Shown one piece after another: positions 5,910 to 7,888 of a stretch of 7,888 nucleotides of DNA (position 1 is its first letter; every line of letters starts with the position of its first letter). The notes below the pieces were generated by a model, which worked only from the letters and a program-made list of their open reading frames with translations, did not search any database and was not told the DNA's origin. The position numbers and the translations under genes are program-made. Source of the DNA: Zoogloeaceae bacterium (GTDB lineage Bacteria; Pseudomonadota; Gammaproteobacteria; Burkholderiales; Rhodocyclaceae); the NCBI GenBank assembly GCA_031278735.1, contig JAITJU010000061.1:1-7888 (forward strand), written 5' to 3'.

Positions 5910-7160
5910 ATGGATAAACTGGTGATCGAGGGCGGCGTGTCCCTTTCCGGAGAAATCGTCATTTCCGGGGCGAAGAACGCGGCCTTGCCCATACTCTGCG
6001 CGGCGCTGTTGACGGGCGAAACGATGACGTTTTCCAACCTGCCGCGTCTCAAGGATGTGACGACCCTGCTCGATCTGCTGGCGCAGATGGGAGTGCGCGT
6101 CGCGCCGGAGGGAGAAAGGCGGGTATCGCTGAATGCCGACGGGCTGAACAATCCGAGCGCGCTTTATGATCTGGTCAGAACCATGCGCGCCTCCATTCTG
6201 GTGTTGGGGCCGTTGTTGGCGCGTTGTGGCGAGGCGCGGGTTTCCCTGCCGGGAGGCTGCGCCATTGGCGCGCGTCCCGTCGATCAGCACATCAAGGGCT
6301 TGCAGGCGATGGGCGCAGAAATTCGGGTGGAGCAGGGGTATATCCACGCCAAGGCGAAGCGACTGCGGGGCGCGCGCGTCTGTACCGACATGGTAACCGT
6401 GACGGGAACCGAAAACCTGATCATGGCCGCCAGCCTGGCCGAAGGCGAAACCATCATCGAAAATGCCGCCCGCGAGCCGGAGGTGGCGGATCTGGCGAAC
6501 TGTCTGGCGCGCATGGGCGCGCGCATTTCCGGCGCGGGCACGGACGTGATTCGCGTCCAGGGCGTGGAAAGGCTGAGCGGCGCGGAATACGCCATCATGC
6601 CCGACCGCATCGAGACCGGCACCTATCTGTGCGCGGCGGCGGCAACCGGCGGCAAGGTGCGGCTCTCCAACACCTCGGCGGCGTACCTGGACGCGATCAT
6701 CGACAAGCTCATGGACGCCGGCTGTGAATTTGATTTGGCGCGTGACGCCATCACGCTGCAAGCGCCCGCGCGGCTGAAATCCGTCAGTCTGCGCACCGCG
6801 CCTTACCCCGCCTTTCCTACCGACATGCAGGCGCAGTTCATGGCGATCAATTGCGTGGCGGACGGCGTGGCGACCATACGCGAGACCATTTTTGAAAATC
6901 GCTTCATGCACGTTGCCGAATTGCAGCGCCTGGGCGCGGACATCCAGATCGAGGGAAACAACGCCATCGTGCGCGGCGTCGCCGGATTGCAGGGCGCCAA
7001 TGTCATGGCAACCGACCTGCGCGCCTCCGCTTCGCTGGTCGTCGCGGCGCTGGCGGCGCGGGGCGAGACCCGGATTGATCGCATCTACCATCTGGATCGC
7101 GGTTACGAAAACATGGCGGAAAAACTTTCCGCGCTGGGCGCGAAGGCGCGAAGGATATAG
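5910..7160 (+). CDS. murA: MurA, UDP-N-acetylglucosamine 1-carboxyvinyltransferase
   Basis: A 416-residue protein of normal length (E. coli has 419) that aligns end to end with MurA. The enzyme transfers enolpyruvate from phosphoenolpyruvate to UDP-GlcNAc in the cytoplasm, the first committed step of peptidoglycan synthesis. Key residues are present: SGAKNAALP with K22, the catalytic loop LPGGCAIGARP with Cys117 (equivalent to E. coli Cys115, the fosfomycin target) and Arg122, PDRIETGTYL, and FPTDMQAQF with Asp305. The end DLRASASLVVAAL and HLDRGYENMAEKLSALGA is also typical. A TTG at 5904 would add two residues, but the ATG at 5910 gives the family-standard MDKL start; the ribosome site is weak (GAG at 5899-5901). 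It is divergent from the repeat-protein pair. The Cys makes intrinsic fosfomycin resistance by the known Cys-to-Asp change unlikely. Confidence 0.97.
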   Translation: MDKLVIEGGVSLSGEIVISGAKNAALPILCAALLTGETMTFSNLPRLKDVTTLLDLLAQMGVRVAPEGERRVSLNADGLNNPSALYDLVRTMRASILVLGPLLARCGEARVSLPGGCAIGARPVDQHIKGLQAMGAEIRVEQGYIHAKAKRLRGARVCTDMVTVTGTENLIMAASLAEGETIIENAAREPEVADLANCLARMGARISGAGTDVIRVQGVERLSGAEYAIMPDRIETGTYLCAAAATGGKVRLSNTSAAYLDAIIDKLMDAGCEFDLARDAITLQAPARLKSVSLRTAPYPAFPTDMQAQFMAINCVADGVATIRETIFENRFMHVAELQRLGADIQIEGNNAIVRGVAGLQGANVMATDLRASASLVVAALAARGETRIDRIYHLDRGYENMAEKLSALGAKARRI

Positions 7161-7246
7161 CGCCTTTCGGCAAGGAAAAAACGGAAAGCCTCGCGTTTGT
7201 CGCGTGAACGGTTAAACTGCGGGAGTTTTCACAACTCAATCGCAAC

Positions 7247-7252
7247 AAGGAG
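7247..7252 (+). promoter_or_regulatory. Ribosome binding site deciding the start of the SpoIIAA-like gene
   Basis: AAGGAG is 5 bases before the ATG at 7258. The alternative GTG at 7252 overlaps this site and is therefore unlikely to be the start. Confidence 0.7.
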
Positions 7253-7257
7253 TGTTC

Positions 7258-7611
7258 ATGATCGTTACGGATTGCCAGCCGCACCGGGTCAGCGTCAATG
7301 TATATGGCGAATTTACCCTGGCGGATTATCGGGAATTTGAAGAAGCGGTAAATTACAAGACCCGTTTCGACGGGCCGGTGGATTTGCTGTTCGACTTGTC
7401 CGACATGGCGGGCGCGACGCTGGACGTGGCGCTGGAAGACTTGCAGTTTACCCGCGCCCATGCCGACGATTTTCACCGTATCGCCGTGGTTACGGACAGC
7501 CAGTGGGTGTTGTGGAGCGCCTGGCTCGCCCAAGTTTTCATGAGCGCCGAACTGAAAGTGTTCGACAACCCGCAGGAAGCGGAAGACTGGTTGTCGGAAG
7601 AGAAGGCGTAG
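7258..7611 (+). CDS. SpoIIAA-like (STAS/SEC14 fold) small protein
   Basis: A 117-residue soluble protein with no signal peptide or membrane segment. The pattern VSVNVYGEFTLADYREFEEAV, then DLLFDLSDM, then DDFHRIAVVTDSQWVLW, ending with VKVFDNPQEAEDWL-like residues, matches the SpoIIAA-like family (STAS/SEC14 domain). In that family an alpha/beta domain is thought to serve in binding or regulation, but most members have no assigned function. It belongs to a different family from MlaB although both are STAS-related. It stands 97 bases after murA with no clear terminator between, so read-through is possible; no convincing promoter of its own was found. The next gene begins 73 bases later. Confidence 0.8.
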   Translation: MIVTDCQPHRVSVNVYGEFTLADYREFEEAVNYKTRFDGPVDLLFDLSDMAGATLDVALEDLQFTRAHADDFHRIAVVTDSQWVLWSAWLAQVFMSAELKVFDNPQEAEDWLSEEKA

Positions 7612-7684
7612 AGCGACATCCGTTTGCCGGTTTTGCTCTGGCGGCGGGTTTTGCCGGTATCGGCGGATTGTTTGGGAGGATGGC

Positions 7685-7888
7685 ATGCTGCTCAACAAAA
7701 AGAAGGGAGAATTCCTGCGCCGCGTCATCGACGAGTGGCTCAAGGAAGGAACGATCCCGCAAGAAACCGCGGAACGCCTGCGGCAGAGCGTTTCCATCCG
7801 TCCTTTCGACTGGGAGAAACTGGCGAAATATTCTTTCTGGATTGCCATTTTCTGCCTTCTCATCGCAGTGGGCAGTGCGCTTGTCGAC
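7685..7888 (+). CDS. DUF2157-like membrane protein, N-terminal part
   Basis: An open frame of 68 codons runs from ATG at 7685 to the window edge without a stop. The ribosome site GGGAGGA lies 4 bases upstream. The first 45 residues are a charged soluble segment (FLRRVIDEWLKEGTIPQETAERL) and the following residues begin a hydrophobic transmembrane segment (YSFWIAIFCLLIAVGSALV). This order, a short helical 'W-x-x-x-G-x-I-x-x-x-x-A-x-x-L' domain followed by membrane helices, is typical of DUF2157 predicted membrane proteins. The protein is cut at the boundary, so family membership is likely but not certain. Function is unknown. Confidence 0.65.
   Translation, partial: MLLNKKKGEFLRRVIDEWLKEGTIPQETAERLRQSVSIRPFDWEKLAKYSFWIAIFCLLIAVGSALVD

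Noticed and set aside
5727..7091. Long minus-strand open frame of 454 codons opposite murA
   Set aside because: It is the antisense shadow of a clearly conserved gene in GC-rich DNA. The translation is Arg/His/Gln-rich with no recognisable domain.
7161..7257. Possible terminator after murA
   Set aside because: Only short stems are seen (CGCG-TTTGT-CGCG, CTTTC/GAAAG) and none is followed by a T-run.
7612..7684. GGTTTTGC-type imperfect repeats and a Gly/Phe-rich plus-strand frame before the last gene
   Set aside because: The frame has no start of its own before 7680 and runs into a shadow of the DUF2157-like gene. The short repeats form only a weak 5-base stem with a G-T pair.

Overview
The window reads as a piece of a betaproteobacterial chromosome (class-level inference only). 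The main evidence is the run of mla genes in the order E-D-A-C-B with murA a few genes further on, an arrangement I know from Betaproteobacteria. Coding density is high, and most of the window is GC-rich except for an insert in the middle.

Layout. Positions 1-2219 hold the phospholipid-trafficking operon: the last codons of mlaE, then complete mlaD, mlaA, mlaC and mlaB, each joined to the next by a 4-base stop/start overlap or a very short gap. Twelve bases after mlaB, on the same strand, is a 345-residue ClpX-type AAA+ ATPase (2232-3269). It lacks the zinc-binding N-terminus and appears to lack the loops that canonical ClpX uses to dock on ClpP. Next comes a leftward two-gene unit (5678 down to 3266) encoding two exported cysteine-paired Sel1/Hcp-like repeat proteins: a predicted 546-residue outer-membrane lipoprotein, then a 252-residue periplasmic or secreted paralogue. 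The smaller gene converges on the ClpX-like gene, and their stop codons share four bases. A 225-base divergent intergenic region (5679-5909 to the chosen murA start) carries a near-consensus sigma-70 promoter for the repeat-protein pair and a weaker candidate for murA. Rightward genes follow: complete murA, a small SpoIIAA-like (STAS/SEC14) protein, and the start of a DUF2157-like membrane protein cut by the window edge.

How the genes fit together. MlaA (outer membrane), MlaC (periplasmic carrier), and MlaD, MlaE and MlaB (inner-membrane ABC complex) form one retrograde phospholipid transport system, and MurA starts peptidoglycan synthesis, so the backbone is an envelope-biogenesis locus. The ClpX-like ATPase and the Cys-paired repeat proteins lie between mlaB and murA, where I would expect other genes. 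They are the least ordinary content here. Their function is not known from the sequence, and no functional link to Mla or to each other is shown beyond position.
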